Shown piece by piece: positions 15,892-22,855 of a stretch of DNA of 62,625 bases. How positions within the stretch are numbered: position 1 is the first letter of the stretch; every line of letters starts with the position of its first letter. Below the pieces are notes generated by a model. The model was given only the letters and a program-made list of their open reading frames with translations. It was not told the origin of the DNA and did not search any database. This stretch comes from a virus, in the IMG/VR virus record IMGVR_UViG_3300042475_004015, positions 1-62,625 of that record, one strand, 5' to 3'. The position numbers and the translations under genes are program-made.

Positions 15892-16269
15892 ATGCAAGAG
15901 ATACCAGTACTACAGGAGATTTTAGCTGAATTAAAAGCTATAAGATCGATTATATCTATCCAAGAAAGGCCTTCAGTTAAGCGAGCTATAGACCCGTTTC
16001 CTGAAGACAGAAGATTACCATTAGCTAAAGCAAGGATGGTAGCTAATGAAAAAAGGCTAATCTTAGAGGCTATAAAACAGCTTAATCATGATAATATAGT
16101 AGCTACTCGTAAATCTATAAGCGAGCTCTCAGGTATAGACGTGATACGAGCCTCAAATAGGCTACAGTCTTTAGTAAGTGATGGCCTTGTAGATAGTGAT
16201 ATATTTGAAAGTAGAGAGACCGCCCACAAAGTTCAATCATTTAAGATAGGAGCAAGAGATGCTAATTAA
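15892..16269 (+). CDS. Winged-helix-like protein, paralogue of previous gene
   Basis: 125 residues. PVLQEILAELKAIRSIIS matches LQHILAELQGISASIT next door. NIVATRKSISELSGIDVIRA and RLQSLVSDGLVDS match its helix-turn-helix half, and both end in VQSF. It overlaps the next gene by 11 bp. Confidence 0.65.
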   Translation: MQEIPVLQEILAELKAIRSIISIQERPSVKRAIDPFPEDRRLPLAKARMVANEKRLILEAIKQLNHDNIVATRKSISELSGIDVIRASNRLQSLVSDGLVDSDIFESRETAHKVQSFKIGARDAN

Positions 16270-16678
16270 AAAGATAAGTATAAATGAGCTTGCAAAGTTA
16301 CTCCATAATACTAACTATGGAGACTGGAGGAATAATAGCGAAGCTTGTTATAAGCTGGCCAAGCACTTGGATGAAGTAGCTACTCTACAGGGTAAGCCTA
16401 TGGAGGTGGACGAGATAAAGTTAGTGCAAGAGTGGGACATCTATAAAAGCCTGAAGCATTGGATGGATGAGCATGGCGTTACGTCTGACAATTTGGAAGA
16501 CCTACCGGGTACTACGTTCATACCTTTAGATAACAGCTTGGGTGGATTGGCAGGCGGATTGATAGCTAAAAACATTAAAAAAGAGCCTTTACGAACTGGT
16601 GATCAGTATTTACTACAGGGTAACCCGACCACTGGTAAATCTTTAAAGGGTCTTTTCATGAGTAGCTTTAAACGATAA
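16259..16678 (+). CDS. Member of a three-copy accessory family, long form
   Basis: 139 residues. NYGDWRNNSEACYKLAKHLD (residues 19-38) and IYKSLKHWMDEHG align with the genes at 18303 and 18626. The pattern W..eaC..L...L......g....v...L......Y.sL resembles a small, very common phage family with YEG..AL..YLE.LE...G..IE.DVVA....EY.SL (function unknown). The carboxy-terminal ~60 residues differ from the two paralogues. Confidence 0.6.
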   Translation: MLIKKISINELAKLLHNTNYGDWRNNSEACYKLAKHLDEVATLQGKPMEVDEIKLVQEWDIYKSLKHWMDEHGVTSDNLEDLPGTTFIPLDNSLGGLAGGLIAKNIKKEPLRTGDQYLLQGNPTTGKSLKGLFMSSFKR

Positions 16679-16689
16679 CTTAAGAACAC

Positions 16690-16720
16690 GTCGTATAAAG
16701 GCATGATTTTTTGTTCTATA
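16690..16720 (+). promoter_or_regulatory. Recurrent phage promoter-like motif, copy 3
   Basis: GTCGTATAAA, then TATATTTAAT starting 27 bp after the first G, 34 bp before the ATG at 16754. Confidence 0.5.
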
Positions 16721-16753
16721 TTTAATTATCAACACAAAACAAAGGAACACAAC

Positions 16754-16912
16754 ATGGAACACAACAATAAATTAGTGCCTTTATTTAAAAACATCATTAT
16801 AGGCACCTTTCAGACGCTTACATTAGCAAAAGCTCATGCTAAAAGGCACTTTCCTAACATGCGAACAGTCATTGTAAAAGATGGCAGTAAATACATCCTA
16901 ATGATAAAGTAG
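16754..16912 (+). CDS. Unknown small protein
   Basis: 52 residues from ATG 16754 (AAAGGAAC upstream); a longer in-frame form begins inside the promoter-like motif. Pattern FQTLTLAKAHAKRHFPN then TVIVKDGSKYILMI. No family recognised. Confidence 0.55.
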   Translation: MEHNNKLVPLFKNIIIGTFQTLTLAKAHAKRHFPNMRTVIVKDGSKYILMIK

Positions 16913-16922
16913 AGAGGATTTT

Positions 16923-17153
16923 ATGGAAGACATCAGAAACCTAATCGACCTTGCTGCTCCTATACTATCACAAGAGGAGCTCAATAACTTTATAGCTTAT
17001 ATAGAAAAAGTGTCTAGTAACTTACACACAATAGTGGATACTGACCTTATTCAAATAAGCAGGGATGAAGCCGAAGCCCTTACTAAAGAGCTGAACTTCA
17101 TCACCTCAGAAGCTAAAAGATACTATCAACACAATACAGGAGATAAGTCATGA
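16923..17153 (+). CDS. Unknown small acidic protein
   Basis: 76 residues, helical. It overlaps the next gene by 4 bp (ATGA). No family recognised. Confidence 0.55.
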   Translation: MEDIRNLIDLAAPILSQEELNNFIAYIEKVSSNLHTIVDTDLIQISRDEAEALTKELNFITSEAKRYYQHNTGDKS

Positions 17154-17491
17154 GTAAGTTAATATGTTATTGTTGGGCTAATGGTAACATTGGGTTCAGT
17201 AAGACTCGTGTACCAAAAGGTGCACTACCTGTTGCTACGGGTGATGGTATAAAATGGAGGGGAGAGATAGAGGTTTTATGCAGGCTTGCCTATGATAATA
17301 AGACCTATATAATCTCTGAGGTTAGGGATGCCGTACTTCATGGCGGGGATGCTCTCGAAGCTTTACGTGATTTTATGACTAAGCTGGAGAAGTTGGGTTT
17401 AAAAGACCCTGATACAGTATTAGGTCAAAAGGTAAGAGAGTTAGCAAAGTCTAACCAAGACTTCGTAGATAAAATAAGGAGTAGTATATGA
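17150..17491 (+). CDS. Protein resembling phage 'host nuclease inhibitor' family
   Basis: 113 residues. CYCWANGNIGFSKTRVPKGA and LPVATGD follow the AWASG.IEFGR.VPDGALPIA.G start of proteins annotated as host nuclease inhibitors in proteobacterial phages, and the AL.AL..F... segment also fits. That annotation is weakly founded. It overlaps both neighbours by 4 bp. Confidence 0.5.
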   Translation: MSKLICYCWANGNIGFSKTRVPKGALPVATGDGIKWRGEIEVLCRLAYDNKTYIISEVRDAVLHGGDALEALRDFMTKLEKLGLKDPDTVLGQKVRELAKSNQDFVDKIRSSI

Positions 17492-17757
17492 GCCGAGTTT
17501 TAGTATATCACAGTTCAGACAAGGGCTTTTGTAGAGCCTATTTTTACTTGTATGAGGATGGCGTTAAGACAAAGGCACTTTATTGCCTACAGGAGGGTGG
17601 TCCTGTACCCGGTGTTTATCTTTATCGCTGTACTAGGGAATGGAATCCGTGCTATATGGTGACAATGAGTTCAGAGACTACAATGGAGCCACCTAAAGCT
17701 GGTGTAGATAGTTATGCAACAGGGTTATATAATACTTATCATGGATTAACGGATTAA
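17488..17757 (+). CDS. Unknown small protein
   Basis: 89 residues. No family recognised. Coupled to the previous gene by ATGA. Confidence 0.55.
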   Translation: MSRVLVYHSSDKGFCRAYFYLYEDGVKTKALYCLQEGGPVPGVYLYRCTREWNPCYMVTMSSETTMEPPKAGVDSYATGLYNTYHGLTD

Positions 17758-17767
17758 GGTGGTATAG

Positions 17768-18235
17768 ATGTTAAAAATAGGACAAAAGGTGGTTTTTAAC
17801 CATTGTGGGAACTATCCATATAAAAAAGACTTTATCTACTGTGGGTTAGATATAAAGCCAATCGACCATCAGGCTGAAAAACCAAAGCTCTTGCTCTGCA
17901 CTGACTTTGATTATGCAAGAGATTCTTGGGAGACAGTTACTTCGTATAACCCTGATAAGAACTTGGCTCTTATACTACCAGACATACATCAGCTAACTAT
18001 TTTATATGAGCTTAAAGACATCATAGGCTGCTTTCGTGACTACTTTTATTGGTCTTCTACTGAAGATACTATAGACACAGCTATAGGTATTCATTTTGGT
18101 AACGGCAAAGTCTCTACAGGGTCTAAACAGAGGATGTGTTACGTGAGGTACGTTTATTTGATAGCTGAGGAGACGTTAAGGCAGAAGTCACCCTTTTCGT
18201 TTTTAGCGTCGTATTTGGAGGACAATGGCTTATAG
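17768..18235 (+). CDS. DUF1566 (Lcl-domain)-like protein
   Basis: 155 residues. LPDIHQLTILYELKD (residues 75-89), then YFYWSSTEDTIDTAIGIHFG and NGKVSTGSKQRMCYVRYV, match the DUF1566 order LPt..EL...., yWSST, aw.v.F.nG, yvRlVR. This is a C-type-lectin-like fold used as a display surface in many bacteria and phages. There is no signal peptide, so it is probably cytoplasmic or virion-borne. No reverse transcriptase or template repeat was seen nearby. Confidence 0.65.
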   Translation: MLKIGQKVVFNHCGNYPYKKDFIYCGLDIKPIDHQAEKPKLLLCTDFDYARDSWETVTSYNPDKNLALILPDIHQLTILYELKDIIGCFRDYFYWSSTEDTIDTAIGIHFGNGKVSTGSKQRMCYVRYVYLIAEETLRQKSPFSFLASYLEDNGL

Positions 18236-18239
18236 ATAA

Positions 18240-18269
18240 GTCGTTTTAATCTTTAAGACTTTGTTTATG
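18240..18269 (+). promoter_or_regulatory. Recurrent phage promoter-like motif, copy 4
   Basis: AAGTCGTTTTAAT, then TTGTTTATGTTTAA with TATG 26 bp after the G. Similarity to copy 5 (18948) extends upstream into the stop codon of the preceding gene, so this is a segmental duplication. Confidence 0.6.
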
Positions 18270-18302
18270 TTTAAACATTATCTTAACAAGAGGAAACAAG
18301 TT

Positions 18303-18608
18303 ATGCTTATTACTATTCACAGTGTTAAAGAAGTTGCTGTTATGTTGCAAAAAGCAAACTACGGTGGGTGGAGTAAAGACCCGGAGGCTTGCTTTGCTCT
18401 TGCTCAATACCTTGAAAACCTATCTCAAGAAACAAAAACAGCTATCCAAGTTAATGTGGTAGACCTTGTTCAAAGATTTAGTATCTACAAAAACCTTAAA
18501 GACTATAATAACACGTTTGTGCCAAGTGTAGAAACGATAGATGAGATTAAAAAAGTGACAACAGTTATAAAGCTAGAAAAGGGCCGCTTCATTATTCAAG
18601 ACTTTTAA
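18303..18608 (+). CDS. Member of the three-copy accessory family
   Basis: 101 residues from ATG 18303 (GAGGAAAC upstream). NYGGWSKDPEACFALAQYLE and VDLVQRFSIYKNLKDYN align with the proteins at 16259 and 18626. The end TTVIKLEKGRFIIQDF is typical of the common phage family ending in T.VI....G..IVQ.F. Function unknown. Confidence 0.65.
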   Translation: MLITIHSVKEVAVMLQKANYGGWSKDPEACFALAQYLENLSQETKTAIQVNVVDLVQRFSIYKNLKDYNNTFVPSVETIDEIKKVTTVIKLEKGRFIIQDF

Positions 18609-18625
18609 ACTGGAGACTATGAACT

Positions 18626-18943
18626 ATGTTTATCCAAACTGTCGAGTTATCTCAACATGAAGCTGCTTTACAACTTTTAAGGTCAGACATCTACCCTTGG
18701 AAGGGAGATATTGAGGCATGTATTGAACTTACCGAATACCTATGGAGTAAAGCAGTAGAGGAAAACAAACCTTTTGACTTTAATGTTAAAAAGTTGGTAG
18801 AGCGTTTTGAAGTCTACTATACGGTTGACCTCTTTAACCGAGAGCACAGTACTGCTTTTGAACACCCGGGCGAAATAGCTGATAAGTTAAATATAGTAAT
18901 TATCCCAATCCGTTATGGCCGTTTTATTGCTGAAGTCTTATAG
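18626..18943 (+). CDS. Member of the three-copy accessory family
   Basis: 105 residues. IYPWKGDIEACIELTEYLWS and KLVERFEVYYTVDLFN, with the end IIPIRYGRFIAEVL, show it is the paralogue of its neighbour at 18303. It lies 17 bp downstream in the same unit. Confidence 0.65.
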   Translation: MFIQTVELSQHEAALQLLRSDIYPWKGDIEACIELTEYLWSKAVEENKPFDFNVKKLVERFEVYYTVDLFNREHSTAFEHPGEIADKLNIVIIPIRYGRFIAEVL

Positions 18944-18947
18944 ACAA

Positions 18948-18978
18948 GTCGTTTTAATGTGTTACTAGATTGTTTATG
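18948..18978 (+). promoter_or_regulatory. Recurrent phage promoter-like motif, copy 5
   Basis: AAGTCGTTTTAAT, then TTGTTTATGTTTAAT with TATG 27 bp after the G, 35 bp before the ATG at 19013. Confidence 0.6.
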
Positions 18979-19012
18979 TTTAATTATCAACACAACAAAT
19001 GGAGCACACAAC

Positions 19013-19372
19013 ATGCAAGTACAAGTCACCACACAGCTGCAAGACCTGTTAGCCGCTAAATACACTAAAACCTTTATGGATGGTGACGTCCATATAATAA
19101 TGACTAAGATAGTCTACAGTGGCCTTATTAAATGTATCAATGACTTTTTAGGCCATGATGGCGAGGATGGTGAGTTCACCGACAACCTACTGGTTAAAAG
19201 CGGGTTTGTTACTATCGACGAAGATACCTTGGTGAAGTCCCACCTACTCTTAGGGAATACTACAACTGATCATGCACGAGCTGTTATACGAGACACTGAT
19301 GCTGTTAATAAACTACAGCAGCTTATCATTGATAACAACCTTACTACACTTGACAATCTTGGAGGAATTTAA
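19013..19372 (+). CDS. Unknown protein, paralogue of the gene at 14742
   Basis: 119 residues from ATG 19013 (GGAG upstream); an in-frame start at 18959 would fall inside the promoter-like motif. Residues ~35-115 align with the 14742 protein as described there. Slightly acidic. Function unknown. Confidence 0.7.
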   Translation: MQVQVTTQLQDLLAAKYTKTFMDGDVHIIMTKIVYSGLIKCINDFLGHDGEDGEFTDNLLVKSGFVTIDEDTLVKSHLLLGNTTTDHARAVIRDTDAVNKLQQLIIDNNLTTLDNLGGI

Positions 19373-19374
19373 CT

Positions 19375-19806
19375 ATGAGCGAGTTTACCGACCTGACTAC
19401 AGCAGTGGTCCATAATAATATCACCTACACGATAAGGCTAGAGTGGACTGGCTTCTCCCCATTGGATAATGATGATGGCTTTTGGCCTTCTAACGACCCG
19501 GAGGATCCTGGCTATGTATTGCCACAACACTATGAGCAAGCATGTCAGCAAGCTCGCCAAAGGTATACTGCTTGGTCTAATGATGAATGGTACTTTGCAG
19601 ATGTTCATATAGATGCGACTATGACTGTAAAGCTTGATCTCTACACCGATAGACAGGTGATCTTCACTAGTGTGGCGATCATAGGCGGTGTAGAGTCAGA
19701 TGATATTGAAAGTATCTGCTGCCTGGCAACTGTGGGTTTACTACCAAATGCTATAGAGTATACCGAGCAACTGATCAACAAAATGGCAACTTTAATACGG
19801 AGCTAA
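19375..19806 (+). CDS. Unknown conserved-looking phage protein
   Basis: 143 residues. WPSNDPEDPGYVLPQHYEQA and NDEWYFADVHIDATMTVKLD suggest a compact alpha-beta protein like those in many proteobacterial phages, without a known function. GGAGG ribosome site. Confidence 0.55.
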   Translation: MSEFTDLTTAVVHNNITYTIRLEWTGFSPLDNDDGFWPSNDPEDPGYVLPQHYEQACQQARQRYTAWSNDEWYFADVHIDATMTVKLDLYTDRQVIFTSVAIIGGVESDDIESICCLATVGLLPNAIEYTEQLINKMATLIRS

Positions 19807-19808
19807 TC

Positions 19809-20066
19809 ATGAAAGTTAAGCTGCATCACTATCTACATATTAAGGAGCAGATCCGCAACTCTGTGACAAAACAGCGAGCTGAAACTCATAAAAAGTTCCT
19901 TATATCAGAGGGCAGATACAAGTGTTTAGAGACTCGTTTAGTCTTTGACATCGCTTATATGGCGGACCTCTCGCGTTTCGTTAGTGATAACATCTACAGT
20001 TATGCAGATGATAGCCATTTAAAAACAGCCTACAGGAGGGCTTGTTTAGAGCTTGGTTTACTGTAA
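19809..20066 (+). CDS. Unknown small basic protein
   Basis: 85 residues, helical. No family recognised. Last gene before the non-coding iteron region. Confidence 0.55.
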   Translation: MKVKLHHYLHIKEQIRNSVTKQRAETHKKFLISEGRYKCLETRLVFDIAYMADLSRFVSDNIYSYADDSHLKTAYRRACLELGLL

Positions 20067-20078
20067 ATAGTTACTTTT

Positions 20079-20220
20079 TATACAGGTTAAGCTTTTTTAA
20101 GACTTACATAATAGCGGTTTTTATACAGGCCAAGGTTTTTTAAGATTTACATAATAGCACTTATTGTAAATCATAAGGTTTTTTAAGGTTTACATAATAT
20201 CACTTATTGTATAGGCTAAG
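20079..20220. repeat. 43-bp tandem repeats (iteron-like)
   Basis: Units start near 20079, 20122, 20165 and 20208. Each contains TATACAGG-like then TTTTTTAAGRYTTACATAAT. Three full units and a partial one, diverged by a few bases. Confidence 0.8.
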
Positions 20221-20221
20221 A

Positions 20222-20254
20222 GTTTTTCAGCATAAAATGTAAATGTTGAAAAAC
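20222..20254. other. 12-bp stem-loop next to the iterons
   Basis: GTTTTTCAGCAT (20222-20233) pairs with ATGTTGAAAAAC (20243-20254) with one G-T pair and a 9-nt loop. No T run follows, so it may serve replication more than termination. Confidence 0.6.
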
Positions 20255-20853
20255 CCTTGGCCTGTATAATAAATATAAACCAAATTTTCTACAGGCTATA
20301 TTTTAGGGTGCTAAAACATGTACAACATGAGGGGTCATTTGGTGATTTACATTTTGCGATTCTATGGATCGAATTTTTTAAAGTTTGCTATTCTATGGAC
20401 GCTTTGCTAGCCTATTTTGATCAAAATGTAAAAAGTAAGGGTTTTTTGGTTTGTATTAGGTTGTTGTTTTTAAAGACTATGTAAATCATAGGAAAATTTG
20501 GGTATCAATGAATCGCAAACACACACATTCGTTTTGCTATTCATTGACGAGTATGGATCGAATGTGTATTTGCTACAGGAAAATTTATAGTAGTATTTTA
20601 TGTTGATTTTTGGTTTTGTCTATTAAATAGCAGAGCATCCATTGTTAAGCAAACGAATAATACTTGGTTTTATACATAATAATATAAATAGTATATATAT
20701 ATCAATGTATTATTATTTTTTAAATGGTTTTTTGTTTACAGTCTGAAGCAAACGAGTGTGTTACGCGAAGGGTTTTTGCTATTTAATGGACGGGTTAGAA
20801 AATGGGTAAGTTAGTCGTACCTGTAGTGATAAGATAAGCCTGTAGATAGGTAG

Positions 20854-20882
20854 TTGATCTTTTGTTGTGAACAAGATAAGAT
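20854..20882 (+). promoter_or_regulatory. Candidate sigma70-type promoter
   Basis: TTGATC, 17 bp, TAAGAT, 30 bp upstream of the gene at 20913. Confidence 0.5.
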
Positions 20883-20912
20883 ATAAATAGATAAATTAAA
20901 TGGAGTACAAGT

Positions 20913-21140
20913 ATGAGCCAGTGTGTATTAAAAGCTATAGCGGGATCGCTGATAACTTTTTATGTAGTTATCGCGACTCCTCGCGAAATAAACGAACAAT
21001 CAGGGGTAAATTATGTTGATAAAAGCCTCGAAAGGGTCGAAAAATTTAAGCCTAGCATACGGGGTTACGAAAGGTTCCTAGGGAATACTAGGCTCGAATG
21101 CAAACCTAGTTCTGATGAACAAAAAATTCAGTGCCGTTAA
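20913..21140 (+). CDS. Small exported or membrane-anchored protein
   Basis: 75 residues, ATGGAG ribosome site. Residues 7-21 (KAIAGSLITFYVVIA) look like a signal peptide or anchor. The rest is charged with two Cys. Function unknown. Confidence 0.5.
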   Translation: MSQCVLKAIAGSLITFYVVIATPREINEQSGVNYVDKSLERVEKFKPSIRGYERFLGNTRLECKPSSDEQKIQCR

Positions 21141-21172
21141 GTCGTCCAACTGTAGTAATAGGGGGTAGTGAT

Positions 21173-21481
21173 ATGATTAAAAATTTAACCCATTTTCGAA
21201 AGTATATTAAAGATGGCGTAAAGTTTAAGGTATATGGATTCTTTAATGGCCTTGATAAAATAAACTCAGATTATGACCCTGTAGTTGGTAAGACTGTGAT
21301 CATAAAACGTCACAATCGAAGAGGTTTTGTTGTAGCAGATAATGATAAGGAGTATTGGGTACCCTATCCTTGGGGCCCTGGTTTTAAATGCGAAAAACGG
21401 CTTAATAAAACAGTAGTAATACTTTTTAGGCCTGGTCATAGTAGTGGTAAACATCTAATCTTGGAGTTAAATGATGAATGA
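21173..21481 (+). CDS. Unknown small basic protein
   Basis: 102 residues from ATG 21173, preceded by GGGGG; an in-frame upstream start at 21131 is weaker. FKVYGFFNGLDKI and EYWVPYPWGPG suggest a small beta domain. Overlaps the next gene. Confidence 0.55.
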   Translation: MIKNLTHFRKYIKDGVKFKVYGFFNGLDKINSDYDPVVGKTVIIKRHNRRGFVVADNDKEYWVPYPWGPGFKCEKRLNKTVVILFRPGHSSGKHLILELNDE

Positions 21482-21749
21482 TTTTGGCTATATAGGTGGC
21501 GAGTTTTGGGAAAGACCTGAAATTAAAGGTTTTAAATTCTATTGGAATGTAGCTGTGATACTTAGACACCCTTTGTTACATAATGGGGCCCTAAGTTTAA
21601 TAGCAGACCATTTTAATATACCTAATTATACATTAGAAACTGTTGAAGATTTAGCAGATTTTATGGTAATCAATGGCTATTGTGATTGGTCCCTTAAAAA
21701 TGTTAGTAAAAATGTCTGGATTTTAAAATATGGAGAGAGAAATGACTGA
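21471..21749 (+). CDS. Unknown small protein
   Basis: 92 residues. GGAG ribosome site. Aromatic-rich start (FGYIGGEFWERPEIKGFKFY). No family recognised. Overlaps both neighbours. Confidence 0.55.
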   Translation: MMNDFGYIGGEFWERPEIKGFKFYWNVAVILRHPLLHNGALSLIADHFNIPNYTLETVEDLADFMVINGYCDWSLKNVSKNVWILKYGERND

Positions 21750-21981
21750 AGTAAGTGAAAGACTGGAGAGCTACATCGAAAGATTAGAGAATCTACATGC
21801 AGAGATTAAAGACCTTAAAGGGGATATAAAGCTTGTATTAAAAGAGGCTAAATCAGAAGGGCTTGAACCAAAGGCTTTAAAAGCGATTGTATCCATGAAG
21901 AAGAAAGGCCTAGAAACGGTCAGGGAAGAGATGACCACCGTAGAGATGTACTGTAGTGCTATTGGGATTGAGATCTCCTAA
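21742..21981 (+). CDS. GapR/DUF2312-like nucleoid protein
   Basis: 79 residues from ATG 21742 (GGAGAG upstream). RLESYIERLENLHAEIKDLK and IKLVLKEAKSEGLEPKALKA match the DUF2312 signature (YIeRIErLeeEkk...DIkdvyaEAKgnGfd.KalR). GapR of alphaproteobacteria binds AT-rich, overtwisted DNA and supports replication. This is one of the better host clues. It lies about 540 bp upstream of the very AT-rich island. Confidence 0.8.
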   Translation: MTEVSERLESYIERLENLHAEIKDLKGDIKLVLKEAKSEGLEPKALKAIVSMKKKGLETVREEMTTVEMYCSAIGIEIS

Positions 21982-22520
21982 AAAGTGCCTTAAGGAAAAG
22001 GGCCTAGCCCTAAAAGGGCCTAAGCTTAAAAGTCCTTTAATAAAGATAACATAAAAGCCTGTAGAAAAAGCTACCATACAAGTAAAGTAAATATGGTTAT
22101 TCTCTACAGGCTTATTAGTAGGTAATCGAGCACTATAGTAGTTTTGTTTAGCACTAATTTATACAAGTTACCATTTGTAATATAGTAAAGATTATTCATC
22201 ACCCATGTTGGATTAACAGTAAATAAGTATAGGTTGTTTCCAGCAAATAGCACTGTTATTAGCTGAAAATAGATAGTACATAAGGATAGTTTTATAAAGG
22301 TATTTAAGTTCTAGTCTCTAGCTATGGATGTTCATTAAACATACCAATAATTATTTTTACTAACAGCAAGTAATTCTTACCAAAAATAAGTTATCAAAAA
22401 AAATCAAAGTACTAGAAGTAAATTGGTAGAGAGCTTTATGCAGGTGTAAGAAAAAATTGGTAGAGACAAATTGGTAGAGACCTTTTGTGGCGGTGACAGA
22501 GATGGCAACATATATGTGGG
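21982..22520. other. Non-coding region with hairpin and direct repeats
   Basis: No credible gene. AAGCCTGTAG (22055-22064) pairs with CTACAGGCTT (22104-22113), and ACCATA/TATGGT can pair inside the loop, giving a large cruciform or RNA hairpin. Three copies of AAATTGGTAGAGA lie at 22420, 22454 and 22468, just before the AT-rich island. They could be protein-binding sites. Confidence 0.55.
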
Positions 22521-22527
22521 TTTAATT

Positions 22528-22604
22528 AAATTCATCATAAATTCATCATAAATTCATCATAAATTCATCATAAATTCATCATAAATTTATCATAAATTTA
22601 TATC
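22528..22604. repeat. 11-bp tandem repeats, left end of island
   Basis: Five perfect copies of AAATTCATCAT, then two degenerate copies (AAATTTATCAT, AAATTTATATC). Period 11 is close to a helical turn, so the A-tracts are phased and may bend DNA. Confidence 0.9.
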
Positions 22605-22794
22605 AATTTTTAATTAAATAATATCCCTAAAATATATATCAAATTTTATATAAAAATAATCATATATCAAAATGAATTTGAATCAACCTTTTTTGTGTGT
22701 TGTGTTGTGTGACATATATATATGTATAAATTTTTTTCACCCCCATACATTTTTTTGTTGCATCATGAAAAAAAATTTTTTAATGTGATTTTAT

Positions 22795-22821
22795 TGATCA
22801 TCACACAACACACAATGATCA
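22795..22821. promoter_or_regulatory. Operator-like inverted repeat before island gene 1
   Basis: TGATCAT (22795-22801) and ATGATCA (22815-22821) form a dyad 35 bp upstream of the ATG. The leader copy of gene 2 has a longer version. Candidate binding site for the HTH protein of gene 1. Confidence 0.45.
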
Positions 22822-22855
22822 TGTTCAACACAACACAAAATGAAATGACACAATC

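Larger units (their letters stand above)
20067..20912. other. Non-coding repeat and hairpin region, candidate replication origin
   Basis: About 850 bp with no credible gene. It holds the 43-bp iterons, an inverted iteron copy near 20252-20270 (CCTTGGCCTGTATA), a 12-bp hairpin at 20222-20254 and a stem-loop at 20505-20547 (TCAATGAATCGCAAA against TTTGCTATTCATTGA). It also has four direct copies of TTTGCTATTYWATGGACG (20353, 20384, 20533, 20775) and AT-rich stretches at 20660-20740. Direct repeats, dyads and AT-rich DNA together are typical of origins, but this is inference. Confidence 0.5.

Noticed and set aside
17768-18235. Diversity-generating retroelement target
   Set aside because: DUF1566-like fold is suggestive, but no reverse transcriptase or template repeat was found in the window.
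20257-20484. 75-codon open frame in the iteron region
   Set aside because: TTG start, no ribosome site, overlaps hairpin and repeat copies, and protein composition looks random.
22528-22604. CRISPR-like array
   Set aside because: Units are contiguous 11-mers without spacers; same for 24092-24157.
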